Shown in pieces: positions 8,455 to 16,834 of a stretch of 64,000 nt of DNA; the stretch's first letter is position 1; each line of letters starts with the position of its first letter. Position numbers and translations under genes: made by a program. The notes beneath the pieces were generated by a model. It had not been told where the DNA came from, did no database searches, and saw only the letters and a program-made list of their open reading frames with translations. Source of the stretch: Vibrio sp. S9_S30. GTDB lineage: Bacteria > Pseudomonadota > Gammaproteobacteria > Enterobacterales > Vibrionaceae. The DNA lies in assembly GCF_014694455.1 (NCBI RefSeq), contig NZ_JAAUWT010000017.1:1-64000 (forward strand), read 5' to 3'.

Positions 8455-9669
8455 TTACAGATTTTTGGCTTTAAAGCCTTTTTCAATGTCTTCAGACAAC
8501 CCTTTACTGTCGACTTTACCAGCAAGGAATTTCTGGAACGCTGGACCAACCACTTCTTCATACTGAACGTTGAATGGTCCTTTCCAAGTCAAGTGCGCCT
8601 GTGCTTGGTTTAACACAAAGGTCGCCGCTTCAGCCTGGTGTGCACCTTTATACTTGATGCCTGATGCATAAGTAGAAAGCTCACCAACATGGTCTGCAAA
8701 CAACTGCGCAAACTCTTTGGTTGCGGTATACGCTAACAACTTATCCGCCGCTGCTTTCTTCTCGCTATTGGCATTCACTAAATATGCACCATCCGCAAAA
8801 GCATAAACTTTACCACCGGCTCCTGGGACTGGCATAAGACCCAAATTCGCATCTGGATTGGTTTGAGCAATGGTGGATAACGGAGACGTTGACCATAAGC
8901 CATCAATAATCATGGCGGAATCCCCTAACGCCACATTCGCACGCATACCATTGTAATCTTGCGCTGCCGCAGATGGGTTAATGTAAGGTTTCCATGTTGC
9001 AAACGTGTCCACAACTTTTTGATAGCCACTAGCCGTAAACGGCTCATCACGCGTCGCAATCTTGCCCATGTCATCCCCAGACAACCCAGCTTCAAGACCG
9101 GCACTCATCATGGCTAATGCCCAACCAGCACGCCCTGGCACTTCAAGCGGTGTAACGCCAGCCTCCTTCAGGGTTTTCATCACTTGCTCTAGCTCTTCAA
9201 GTGATTGAGGCTCTTTGATGTTGTATTTATCAAAAATATCTTTGTTATAGATGATTTGCACAGTCTGAACAGCAAACGGAACACCGTAAACCTTGCCATC
9301 GGATCCCATCGCCGCGCCCAATGTGGCCGGAGAAATACCAGACAGATCCACATCCTCCCCAACTGGCTTGATCACATTTGCCTTCGCGTATTGATCGATA
9401 AAGGAAGCACCAGGGCGACCTTGGAATAAATCGGGTCCACCATCGCTTTGCAAACCAAGACGAAGGCGAGAGTTGTAGTCCACACCTTTAAAGACTTCGA
9501 CTTTGATGTCGACATCTTTCATGTTCTTAGAGACCGCTTCCCATAGAGGACGTTCCTGTTTGCGCCATGTCCATATGGTTAAGGTTTCTTCTGCAATTGC
9601 AGTAATAGGTAAAGCGACCGTAAATGCCATTAATGCCACCAGTGCCTTAACACCTTTCTTCAACTTCAT
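8455..9669 (-). CDS. Sugar ABC transporter periplasmic substrate-binding protein
   Basis: The 404-residue protein has a signal peptide (about 1-26, ending AIA before EETLTIWTW) and the overall pattern of family 1 extracellular solute-binding proteins: the LTIWTW strand near the N-terminus, then GGPDLF and YGVPFAVQTVQIIYNKDIF. It captures a sugar or oligosaccharide in the periplasm for the two permeases downstream. The neighbouring GH20 enzyme and ROK regulator suggest an N-acetylhexosamine-containing ligand, which is inference. It is the first gene of the operon. The upstream region holds a ROK-type operator (9684-9706) and a CRP-like site (9738-9753). Confidence 0.92.
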   Translation of the reverse strand: MKLKKGVKALVALMAFTVALPITAIAEETLTIWTWRKQERPLWEAVSKNMKDVDIKVEVFKGVDYNSRLRLGLQSDGGPDLFQGRPGASFIDQYAKANVIKPVGEDVDLSGISPATLGAAMGSDGKVYGVPFAVQTVQIIYNKDIFDKYNIKEPQSLEELEQVMKTLKEAGVTPLEVPGRAGWALAMMSAGLEAGLSGDDMGKIATRDEPFTASGYQKVVDTFATWKPYINPSAAAQDYNGMRANVALGDSAMIIDGLWSTSPLSTIAQTNPDANLGLMPVPGAGGKVYAFADGAYLVNANSEKKAAADKLLAYTATKEFAQLFADHVGELSTYASGIKYKGAHQAEAATFVLNQAQAHLTWKGPFNVQYEEVVGPAFQKFLAGKVDSKGLSEDIEKGFKAKNL

Positions 9670-9683
9670 TGTTTTATCCTTCA

Positions 9684-9706
9684 GTTAGTTTACACTGGAA
9701 ACTAAC
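9684..9706. promoter_or_regulatory. ROK-type operator in front of the ABC operon
   Basis: A perfect 8-bp inverted repeat GTTAGTTT / AAACTAAC surrounds 7 bases. It lies 15 bp upstream of the binding-protein start codon and overlaps the expected transcription start. A related sequence occurs at 9881-9903, at the divergent ROK gene. The form TTAGTTT-n-AAACTAA is like operators of ROK-family XylR repressors. Confidence 0.7.
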
Positions 9707-9707
9707 C

Positions 9708-9713
9708 GTATAA
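9708..9713 (-). promoter_or_regulatory. Candidate -10 box of the ABC operon
   Basis: Read on the minus strand this is TTATAC. With it, transcription would start near 9701, inside the ROK-type operator, and the CRP-like site would be centred about 41-45 bp upstream, a class II activator position. Confidence 0.4.
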
Positions 9714-9737
9714 TCTAGGCTATTTTTTACACCACAC

Positions 9738-9753
9738 AACGATCATGATCACA
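9738..9753. promoter_or_regulatory. CRP-like binding site
   Basis: On the minus strand the site reads TGTGATCATGATCGTT. It has a perfect left TGTGATC half and matches 11 of 16 positions of the CRP consensus. It probably activates the ABC operon when glucose is absent. Confidence 0.5.
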
Positions 9754-9880
9754 AATAAGTAACAAAATTATCGATAAAAAATAAGAAAAGATACATGGAT
9801 CATACTTTATTTGAATAAATATGCATACTTAGGTTTTGTTCTTGAATAGTCATATCGAAATCGCTATAAAGACAGTATTA

Positions 9881-9903
9881 ATTAGTTTCCAAAATCAACT
9901 TAA
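9881..9903. promoter_or_regulatory. Second, degenerate ROK-type operator at the regulator's own start
   Basis: TTAGTTTCCA matches the reverse complement of the first operator exactly over ten bases and is followed by a weaker right half AACTTA. It reaches the start codon of the ROK gene, so binding would block that gene's own expression. Confidence 0.55.
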
Positions 9904-10979
9904 TGATAAAGCCAAGCCAGAACAGTAAGATTATTAACTTATCCAGGGTCATCAAAAGCATCTGGCGTCATAACCGAATTTCACGGGTAGAAGTCGCTGA
10001 GCAACTCGGGCTGGATAAATCCACCATTACGAAGATTGTTGGGCTGCTGATGGAAAAGAACCTGATTTCGGAAGTCACCGCGAAACATTCCAATAGCAAA
10101 GGTGGACGACCAAAAGTGTCACTTTCCCTCAATGCGGATATCGGTATTTTGGTTGGCATTGAACTGACCGATAATGCCATCAACGTATCGGTAGTAAATG
10201 TGGATTGCTTTATTGTCTATCGCACCATCATTCCATTTCAGCCTAAACGGGGAGTCATTTCCGAGTTAGCCCATGTGTTAACGCCAATACTTCGGGAAAT
10301 TGAACTTAAGTTCCATAAGATCCTTGCGATTGGCATCGGGCTACCTGGCTTAGTGGATCCGGAAAATGGGCGGGTATCGTTATCTAATGCTCTGGAAATC
10401 TATCAACCACTGGCATTGGCGGCTCAACTGAATCAGATATTCGCCTATCCGATCTTCATCGATAACGATGCCAATTGCGCTGCGTGGGGAGAAATGATGC
10501 AAACTCGCCGAGAGCCCACCACGAATTTTATCTATGTCCTGTTTACGTCTCACCATCGAAATACGGACTCTGAACATTTGGGGATTGGTTTGGGTTTCGT
10601 GCTCAACGATAAGCTCTTCTATGGTGATGATTTTTCAGCAGGTCAGTATAAAAGTGAGCTTGTGCATGGCACAGAGTCTGCCGATTTGTCTTTGATCCTC
10701 CATGAGTTTGCCTCTTCTCTTGTCGTCATAGGCCGCTTGATGAATATCCATAATGTCATTATCGGCGGCGAAGCCCAACGCTATGGAGCCAATCTTGTGG
10801 CCAATATTGATCAGAAACTCGCCAAGACCGACGGCCCTAAAACGTGGGATCCCTGCATTAGCTTTTCCACACTGGGTACTCAAGCTGTCTCGGCTGGAGC
10901 GGCTGCCATGGCATGGCAGAAACTTATCACTCACGATATCGCGCTGTTTAGCGTGCTGCCCTCTGATGGTTGTATTTAA
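9903..10979 (+). CDS. ROK-family transcriptional regulator (NagC/XylR type)
   Basis: This 358-residue protein has an N-terminal winged helix-turn-helix (about 20-62, with ISRVEVAEQLGLDKSTITKIVGLL) and a C-terminal ROK sugar-kinase-like domain with GIGLPGLVD and IDNDANCAAWGE. The Cys-rich zinc loop normally seen in ROK proteins (CxCGxxGCxE) is absent; the equivalent stretch reads GDDFSAGQYKSELVHGTESADLS. It probably controls the divergent ABC operon and itself through the two operators, responding to a sugar. The GH20 gene begins 11 bases after its stop and is probably co-transcribed. Confidence 0.88.
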   Translation: MIKPSQNSKIINLSRVIKSIWRHNRISRVEVAEQLGLDKSTITKIVGLLMEKNLISEVTAKHSNSKGGRPKVSLSLNADIGILVGIELTDNAINVSVVNVDCFIVYRTIIPFQPKRGVISELAHVLTPILREIELKFHKILAIGIGLPGLVDPENGRVSLSNALEIYQPLALAAQLNQIFAYPIFIDNDANCAAWGEMMQTRREPTTNFIYVLFTSHHRNTDSEHLGIGLGFVLNDKLFYGDDFSAGQYKSELVHGTESADLSLILHEFASSLVVIGRLMNIHNVIIGGEAQRYGANLVANIDQKLAKTDGPKTWDPCISFSTLGTQAVSAGAAAMAWQKLITHDIALFSVLPSDGCI

Positions 10980-10990
10980 TTGAGGTCTCT

Positions 10991-12763
10991 ATGGCAAAAC
11001 GCTGCCCAACATTATTTCCGGAACCAAAGTCGATTCAATTCCCTAACGGCGAACCACTGTTTATTCCCGGTTTAACGCAAGGCATGATCCCTCGCATTCA
11101 AGGCGAGCGGATCTTGTCGCCACAAATTGAATATCAATACCAAAGCGATTTCACCGAACAATCTTTCAGTATCGAGATCAGCAAAGGTGGTGTATTAATC
11201 AAACATTGCGACGAACAGGGTATTCTGTACGCTCATCACATTATAAGTCAGTTGGTTCATCAATGTGCTTCGTCATTGCCACAACTGATGCTTTTCGATG
11301 AACCCGATTTCTTGCAGCGAGGTGTGATTCTGGATGTGAGTCGAGACAAGATCCCGACAATGGACACCTTATTCGAGCTCATCGATTTCTGGTCTTCACT
11401 TCGAATCAACCAGCTACAGTTTTATATCGAGCACGCTTTTTCTTACCAACATCACCACAAAGTTTGGCAAGATTACGATCCACTCACCCCCAACCAAATT
11501 CGAGCGCTGGATTACTATTGCAAAACCAAAGGCATTGAGCTGATCCCTAATCAAGCGACATTTGGGCACATGGAAAAGTGGCTCTGTCACCCTGAATACA
11601 CACATTTGGCAGAACAAACTTCAGGCTTTTACGATCAACGTGGCGATTTTCGCCCAGAATCCTTTGGATTAAACCCCGAAAACCCAGATGTTCCGAAATT
11701 CATTGCGGAATTATTTGACGAGTTGCTGCCAAACTTTACCAGCAAAACACTGAACATCAACTTTGATGAGACCATGGATTTAGGGGTTGATGGCAGCAAG
11801 CAAGCATGCGAAACGTTAGGAAAAGGTCAAGTGTATTTGAACTACCTAACGAAGATCCTAACCATTGCCCGTAAACACGGGATGTACTGCCAAATATTCA
11901 GTGACATGCTGTTTCGATACCCAGAAATCCTCCCCCATCTTCCTAAGGAATTAGAGCTGCTCAACTGGGGCTATGAAGAGGATCATCCTTACGATGAAGA
12001 GCACGCCAAATTGGCGGAGTTTGGTTATCCGTTTCAGGTGGTTGTTTCTACCAATACCTTTGCATCGGTCGTGGGTCGCTGGCAAGCCGCGAAAATCCAC
12101 ATGCGCCGCGCCGCCATATCCGCCAAAAAATATGGGGGACACGGTTATCAGATATCGGAATGGGGGGACATGGGGCATGCTCAGCAGTTTTCCACATCTT
12201 TGCCAGCCTACGTATTTGGCGCTGCCGTCGCATGGGGCGAAGCACAAAACACCGATGTGGATATTCGATATGCGCTCACTACTTTTTTGGGGAAAGAGTA
12301 TGACGACCTAACCGATACATTATTGCAACTGCAAGACGCGTACTTAGAATCTGGTGTATCCACCCCAAACTGTGCGTTTTATGGTCCTTTTGTGTTTGAC
12401 CAGAAATCTCGCCGACATATACGCAGAGCAGAACTGAAAGATGAACAACGTATAAGGCAAAGCATCAGCCAATTAGACACCACAGAGAAGCGAGTGAAAT
12501 CATCCAGTGAGTCGCTGCTGAAACGCGAGCTTCTCTGGACAATCAAAACGATGAAGCTGGCGAGCCAGATCGCCATTGGTTACTGCCAAAATCAATGCAG
12601 AGAAGTGGAAGACTTTCCTACGGCACTGAAAAGGCAGTTGGTTCTTCAAGTTGCTGAAATTGAAAGTGAGTATGCCATCTTATGGCAAGAGAAATATCGC
12701 CTTGGCGGTTGCAAACAAAGCATGTCACGCCTGCAATACCTGAGGCAATTGCTCTCACGCTAA
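10991..12763 (+). CDS. Family 20 glycoside hydrolase (beta-N-acetylhexosaminidase)
   Basis: The 590-residue enzyme has a GH20 N-terminal alpha/beta domain followed by the TIM-barrel with the catalytic Asp-Glu pair D259-E260 (NINFDETMDLG). Asp positions the substrate's acetamido group and Glu is the acid. No signal peptide is visible, so it probably acts in the cytoplasm on oligosaccharides brought in by the ABC transporter, releasing GlcNAc or GalNAc. That role is inferred from the neighbours. The start is ATG 10991 with GAGGT 5 bases upstream; a TTG at 10970 would overlap the ROK gene. The C-terminal 120 residues look helical. Confidence 0.85.
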   Translation: MAKRCPTLFPEPKSIQFPNGEPLFIPGLTQGMIPRIQGERILSPQIEYQYQSDFTEQSFSIEISKGGVLIKHCDEQGILYAHHIISQLVHQCASSLPQLMLFDEPDFLQRGVILDVSRDKIPTMDTLFELIDFWSSLRINQLQFYIEHAFSYQHHHKVWQDYDPLTPNQIRALDYYCKTKGIELIPNQATFGHMEKWLCHPEYTHLAEQTSGFYDQRGDFRPESFGLNPENPDVPKFIAELFDELLPNFTSKTLNINFDETMDLGVDGSKQACETLGKGQVYLNYLTKILTIARKHGMYCQIFSDMLFRYPEILPHLPKELELLNWGYEEDHPYDEEHAKLAEFGYPFQVVVSTNTFASVVGRWQAAKIHMRRAAISAKKYGGHGYQISEWGDMGHAQQFSTSLPAYVFGAAVAWGEAQNTDVDIRYALTTFLGKEYDDLTDTLLQLQDAYLESGVSTPNCAFYGPFVFDQKSRRHIRRAELKDEQRIRQSISQLDTTEKRVKSSSESLLKRELLWTIKTMKLASQIAIGYCQNQCREVEDFPTALKRQLVLQVAEIESEYAILWQEKYRLGGCKQSMSRLQYLRQLLSR

Positions 12764-12792
12764 CGCCACCCAAAGCCATCATAACCCAAAAA

Positions 12793-12816
12793 CGCCAGCA
12801 CTAAAATGTGCCGGCG
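12793..12816. terminator. Weak terminator-like hairpin between GH20 and yaaA
   Basis: CGCCAGCAC and GTGCCGGCG pair with one mismatch around a 6-base A-rich loop, followed by only three T. It lies between two converging genes. Confidence 0.45.
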
Positions 12817-12847
12817 CTTTACGTTGTCACATTCAAATTAAGTCGGA

Positions 12848-13624
12848 TTAGTGTTGCTCTTCGCGTTTGAACACAAGCTCTGTTGCTGTGGATTCTGCCT
12901 CATCAAAAGAGTAACCCGCTGTATCAAACTGGGTTAACGCCTCAATTGAGTCGACTTTATTTTGAATAATATAACGAGCCATCATTCCTCGCGCTTTTTT
13001 AGCGAAGAAGCTGATCACTTTGTAATTGCCATTTTTACAATCTTTAAAAATAGGCGTAATGACCGTGCCATCCACATTGTTGAGCTTTACCGCTTTAAAG
13101 TATTCATTGGATGCAAGGTTGATCAATACATTGTCACCTTGTTCTTTGAGCGCTTGGTTCACTTCATCTGTGATGATATTGCCCCAAAATTGGTAAAGAT
13201 TACTGCCACGCTCATTGGCAAGCTTTGTGCCCATTTCTAATCGGTATGGCTGCATCAGATCCAATGGCTTTAGCAAACCATACAAGCCTGACAGCATTCT
13301 CAAATGCGATTGCGCATAATCGAATTCGTCATCAGAAAACGTTTCCGCTTCCAGCCCAGTGTACACGTCCCCTTTAAATGCCAAGATAGCTTGCCGTGCA
13401 TTCTCGACAGTAAACGTTTCGCTCCATTGCTCAAAACGTGCAGCGTTAAGCCCAGCAATTTTATCGCTCACCTTCATCAAGCCAGAAATATCAGCAGGAG
13501 TAAGTTTACGGCATTCCTTAATCAACTCAGCACTGTGCTCGACCATTGTGGGCTGGGTAAAGCGCTCTGTCGCTAATGGAGATTCATAGTCCAGTGTTTT
13601 TGCAGGTGATACAACGATAAGCAT
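12848..13624 (-). CDS. yaaA: Peroxide stress protein YaaA
   Basis: YaaA (UPF0246) limits Fenton damage under hydrogen peroxide stress by reducing free intracellular iron and binds DNA. The 258-residue sequence matches the family end to end: MLIVVSPAKTLDYESPL at the start, FKGDVYTGLEAETF, LRMLSGLYGLLKPLDLMQPYRLEMG, and INLASNEYFKAV. It follows the Na+/alanine symporter gene in the same direction, as yaaA and yaaJ are adjacent in E. coli, but a terminator-like hairpin at 13665-13697 separates them. Confidence 0.95.
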   Translation of the reverse strand: MLIVVSPAKTLDYESPLATERFTQPTMVEHSAELIKECRKLTPADISGLMKVSDKIAGLNAARFEQWSETFTVENARQAILAFKGDVYTGLEAETFSDDEFDYAQSHLRMLSGLYGLLKPLDLMQPYRLEMGTKLANERGSNLYQFWGNIITDEVNQALKEQGDNVLINLASNEYFKAVKLNNVDGTVITPIFKDCKNGNYKVISFFAKKARGMMARYIIQNKVDSIEALTQFDTAGYSFDEAESTATELVFKREEQH

Positions 13625-13664
13625 GGCTTTTACTCTGTTAGGCTGTTTTATGTGGTAAGCATAT

Positions 13665-13697
13665 AAAAAAAGCCACGCTAAGTCAGCATGGCTTTTT
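13665..13697 (-). terminator. Terminator between the symporter gene and yaaA
   Basis: AAAAAGCCACGCT and AGCATGGCTTTTT pair over 13 positions with one mismatch and a 5-base loop. On the minus strand the hairpin ends in a T run. Confidence 0.8.
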
Positions 13698-13722
13698 CAA
13701 TCGTATTGATTCGTGATGTCGA

Positions 13723-15204
13723 TTAGAACTTAAGACTCTGTTCAGACTTTTGGCTTTGCTCTGACTGAATGTTCTGCTCAGATTGAGTCTTATCCCAAAT
13801 ACCTTCTTCTAGTTGAGATTGCAATTCTGGGTAATCTTTCACATCAAATGTCGGCACCTTGCCCTCTTTAAGCTGCTGATTGTAATCCTTTGCCAGCTTC
13901 ACCACGATACCGGAAAGAAGCAGAATGGCGACAAGGTTGACAATGGCCATTAAGCCCATTGAAACATCCGCTAAGCCCCAAACGGTCGGCAATGTCGCCA
14001 GAGAACCAAACATCACCATACCAAGCACAATGAGGCGGAAAAAAATCAACCCCTTCTTGCGGTTGTGCTCTAAGAAAATCAGGTTCGTTTCTGCGTACGA
14101 GTAGTTTGCGATGATCGATGTAAAAGCGAAGAAGAAGATCGCCACCGCGACAAAGACCCCACCCCACTCACCCACTTGTGCACTTAATGCACGTTGAGTC
14201 AGTTCAATACCCGTAATTTCCCCGTGCGGAACGTATTCACCAGACATTAAGATAATCGCCACCGTCGCCGAGCAGATCACCATGGTGTCCATAAATACCC
14301 CAAGCATTTGTACATAACCTTGGGAAGCGGGGTGCGGTGGGTATGGTGTTGCCGAGGCAGCGGCATTCGGCGCCGAGCCCATACCGGCTTCATTCGAGAA
14401 CAAACCACGCTTAATGCCTTGAATCATAGCCTGTGCAATCGCATAACCTAACCCACCGGCTGCGGCTTCTTGCAAACCAAACGCGCTTTTGAAAATAATG
14501 CTGAATACCGCTGGCACTTTTTCTAAATTGGTTAACATCACAAACATGGCAAGCAAAAGGTATGCAAGCGCCATCACGGGTACGATCAATTCCGCGGTGC
14601 GCGCTATCTTTCTCATGCCACCAAAAATAATGAACGCCGAGATAAGAACGAGAGCGATACCCACAAATTTAGGTTCTGTACCGAAAGCCGTTTGCATTGC
14701 CCCCGCAATAGAGTTCGCTTGCACAGCGTTGAACACCAAACCAAACGCAATGATCAGAAAAATGGAGAACAAGACGCCCATCCAGCGCATCCCTAACCCT
14801 TTCTCCATGTAGTATGCAGGTCCCCCTCGGTAGTTACCATCGGCGTCACGCGTTTTGTACAACTGCGCCAGTGTGCTTTCTGCAAATGACGTTGCCATAC
14901 CGAGCATAGCAATCACCCACATCCAAAAGATGGCACCAGGTCCACCAGCGGTAAGCGCAACCGCAACCCCTGCCATGTTACCTGTGCCTACACGTGCCGC
15001 TAGCGAAGTACAAAGAGCTTGGAAAGAGGAAATACCCGCTGCGTCTGATTTACGGCTGTTCCGAAGAACAGAAAACATGTGACCAAAATGTCTGATCTGA
15101 ATGAACCCAAGACGCAAGGTAAAGTACATCCCCACGCCAACAAGTAAGTAAACTAGAATCGATCCCCAAAGAAGGTCGTTCATTAAATGAATTAAATCTG
15201 CCAC
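13723..15204 (-). CDS. Sodium:alanine/glycine symporter (AGCS family, YaaJ-like)
   Basis: This 493-residue membrane protein of the alanine/glycine:cation symporter family has the signature region SSFQALCTSLAARVGTGNMAGVAVALTAGG (substrate and Na+ binding) and GLFSNEAGMGSAPNAAASA. About 11 helices are expected. Together with yaaA next door this matches E. coli yaaJ. The C-terminal tail is unusual: three six-residue repeats SEQNIQ-SEQSQK-SEQSLK stand just before the stop. The start is GTG 15204 with GAGG six bases upstream. A long structured leader containing an 11-codon reading frame precedes it, which suggests control by RNA folding or translation. Confidence 0.92.
   Translation of the reverse strand: MADLIHLMNDLLWGSILVYLLVGVGMYFTLRLGFIQIRHFGHMFSVLRNSRKSDAAGISSFQALCTSLAARVGTGNMAGVAVALTAGGPGAIFWMWVIAMLGMATSFAESTLAQLYKTRDADGNYRGGPAYYMEKGLGMRWMGVLFSIFLIIAFGLVFNAVQANSIAGAMQTAFGTEPKFVGIALVLISAFIIFGGMRKIARTAELIVPVMALAYLLLAMFVMLTNLEKVPAVFSIIFKSAFGLQEAAAGGLGYAIAQAMIQGIKRGLFSNEAGMGSAPNAAASATPYPPHPASQGYVQMLGVFMDTMVICSATVAIILMSGEYVPHGEITGIELTQRALSAQVGEWGGVFVAVAIFFFAFTSIIANYSYAETNLIFLEHNRKKGLIFFRLIVLGMVMFGSLATLPTVWGLADVSMGLMAIVNLVAILLLSGIVVKLAKDYNQQLKEGKVPTFDVKDYPELQSQLEEGIWDKTQSEQNIQSEQSQKSEQSLKF
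13729..13782 (-). repeat. Three 18-bp repeats encoding the symporter's C-terminal tail
   Basis: In-frame units encode SEQNIQ, SEQSQK and SEQSLK, followed by a single Phe and the stop codon. Confidence 0.85.
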
Positions 15205-15404
15205 GATAGCCTCGCATCGAGTTATGACAACCCCACAGCTTCACGCTGTGATCCCATGTTCACTACAGGATTAGAGGAGCTTGCCCTCTTCGTTGTCGTT
15301 TTTGCATTGCACTGACCCTCCGTTATCTCACCGTATCCGGTCAGAGAAATGTCAGAGTGATTATTTCGACCGCGGGGATAATGCAGACCTAAACGGCAAA
15401 AATC
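15205..15404 (-). promoter_or_regulatory. Structured leader of the symporter gene, candidate cis-regulatory RNA
   Basis: On the transcribed strand there are three stems: CTGACC/GGTCAG (15339-15344 with 15312-15317), AGAGG/CCTCT around GCAAGC near 15275-15290, and CACAGC/GCTGTG (15245-15250 with 15234-15239). A small frame at 15222-15257 (MGSQREAVGLS) spans the last stem and ends 17 bases before the GTG start. I do not recognise a known riboswitch class; the conserved glycine-riboswitch core is not present. Confidence 0.45.
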
Positions 15405-15916
15405 AATATGCATTGATGTGTACTGATTTGTTATATTTCACTATTTTTGCACGAATCATTAACACAACAAACAACACCAAGCGCACAAACACCAAACAAA
15501 TAACTTAAAGTTTCTTTACAGAAAAGTGTCTCTACCTTTGATCATTTTTTGTGTGCTACAAATACAGCATAGCCCTTTGCGTAGCGAGCTTTACCGAATT
15601 TTTATGAGTGAATGCTCATCCAACCCTTAGCATTCATTTGCAACTTTGAAGAAAATGCCTCTTTGACATTCATCTCAACCCTTTTTAGGTTGGCTTCTTT
15701 AACATAATTAAATGTCAGAATTTTTCTTTACCTAACACTGTTTGCTCATTTTTCATTCAAATATTTTCGAGGCAAATTGTGAAATTCCGCAGGATTTCTC
15801 ATAAAACCTTCATAAAAGAGAAACAAATGAGAAACACATCAAGGTTATTCTGCAAGCAATTATGTTACTTAAGAGGCTCCAATCGGAGTCTTTATAACAA
15901 AAAAGAGAGGTCGCAT
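15405..15916. other. Remaining intergenic sequence between the symporter leader and the DUF3545 gene
   Basis: AT-rich. It contains inverted repeats GAATGCT..AGCATTC (around 15611-15636) and CAACC..GGTTG (around 15676-15692), and a hairpin AAGAGGCTCC..GGAGTCTTT shortly before the DUF3545 ribosome binding site. A 46-codon upstream extension of that gene is open but has no family resemblance. A small RNA is possible but not shown. Confidence 0.4.
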
Positions 15917-16102
15917 ATGGATGGCTTTCAACTCGAAGATATTATGGCTATGAATGACCAGCAGACTCGCTCGACACGTTCGAAACCAGCCAAACGGAAA
16001 TGGCGTGAGATAGAAGCGATTAAAGATAAGCAGCGCTTGCAACGCGAACTAATGGAAATGGATGTTTGTAACGACTACTACCTAGACGACATAGACTTAT
16101 AA
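15917..16102 (+). CDS. Small DUF3545 family protein
   Basis: This 61-residue, highly charged protein of unknown function belongs to a family I recall as conserved in vibrios and relatives. The core is KPAKRKWREIEAIKDKQRLQRELMEMD, basic and then helical, followed by an acidic tail ending DDIDL. It has no membrane segment or signal peptide. I chose ATG 15917 because AGAGAGG lies 7-13 bases upstream and the homologous part begins here. A hairpin in the leader and a strong terminator right after the stop mark it as a single-gene transcript. Confidence 0.8.
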   Translation: MDGFQLEDIMAMNDQQTRSTRSKPAKRKWREIEAIKDKQRLQRELMEMDVCNDYYLDDIDL

Positions 16103-16104
16103 CT

Positions 16105-16130
16105 AAAGAGGCACCTAACGGTGCCTCTTT
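16105..16130 (+). terminator. Terminator after the DUF3545 gene
   Basis: A perfect 11-bp stem AAAGAGGCACC / GGTGCCTCTTT has a TAAC loop and ends in four T. Confidence 0.92.
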
Positions 16131-16206
16131 TCGTCGTGAAAGGGAACATCAGAAGCTCGAATTTTCGAGCATGCTATTGGTTGTTCTTCAAGCTTGTGAA
16201 CTGAGG

Positions 16207-16758
16207 TTAAGTGCTTTCGAACTCGGTTTGCCTGACTCTTGCCGCCAACTGACGATATTGGTCGGCGATTGTATTACCAAAGACGGGGTCTTCATCATCA
16301 TGAAGCCATTGGTTTTCAACCGTCTGCCAATCTGCCACAGTAAAAGCTTTCGCTATTTTAGGAAGAACATCTCGCTCTTCCATTTCCAAATGCCCTCTCT
16401 GACGCGAAATGAATTCTTCTAGCTGTGATGCAAACATGTTCGATGGGATCACTGCGTCATGCAGTATCATGTCTACCGTATTTTGAAACGCTTCTGTCAC
16501 TTTAGATAAAGCGACATGCTCCTTCTCAAGATCATCGATTTCTTGATGATGTCCATAGTGGCGAGCAAAATGAAGGTAAAGAATATCTTCCTTTGGATGA
16601 TGCGTTTTCTGAGAGTGAATCGCTAAATAATCAATGATCTCTTTAACTAAGCTATAGTTTATGGTTTTTTCATTTTTTAGCTGATCGAGCTTAGCACTCA
16701 AAATCGCCAACAAACGCACCATATAACCATGTTCTCGTCTTATTCTTTCTATAATCAT
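16207..16758 (-). CDS. Hemerythrin HHE domain protein
   Basis: This 183-residue all-helical protein has hemerythrin-like di-iron ligands: an N-terminal REH (about residue 10), THHPKEDILY, and RGHLEMEERDVLPKI. Such proteins bind iron and may sense or store oxygen, nitric oxide or iron; the exact role here is not known. GAGGA is spaced 8 bases before ATG 16758. The neighbouring DNA repair gene ung, in the same direction, starts separately 76 bases upstream, so co-transcription is possible but not certain. Confidence 0.88.
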   Translation of the reverse strand: MIIERIRREHGYMVRLLAILSAKLDQLKNEKTINYSLVKEIIDYLAIHSQKTHHPKEDILYLHFARHYGHHQEIDDLEKEHVALSKVTEAFQNTVDMILHDAVIPSNMFASQLEEFISRQRGHLEMEERDVLPKIAKAFTVADWQTVENQWLHDDEDPVFGNTIADQYRQLAARVRQTEFEST

Positions 16759-16834
16759 GGCTTCATTCCTCTTTATTATCCTCAGTTTGAGTGTAGGAAT
16801 ATGAGAAGAAGCCTTTTTTGATATTGATTAAAAA

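Noticed and set aside
15205..15404. Glycine riboswitch before the alanine symporter
   Set aside because: The conserved glycine aptamer segments I remember (GGAGAGA, CCGAAGG and CTCTCAGG in order) are not present on the transcribed strand; only a loosely similar GCAAGCTC piece is.
15779..15916. Longer N-terminus for the DUF3545 protein
   Set aside because: The extra 46 residues include a hairpin-forming leader and lack family similarity; the start at 15917 has the ribosome binding site.
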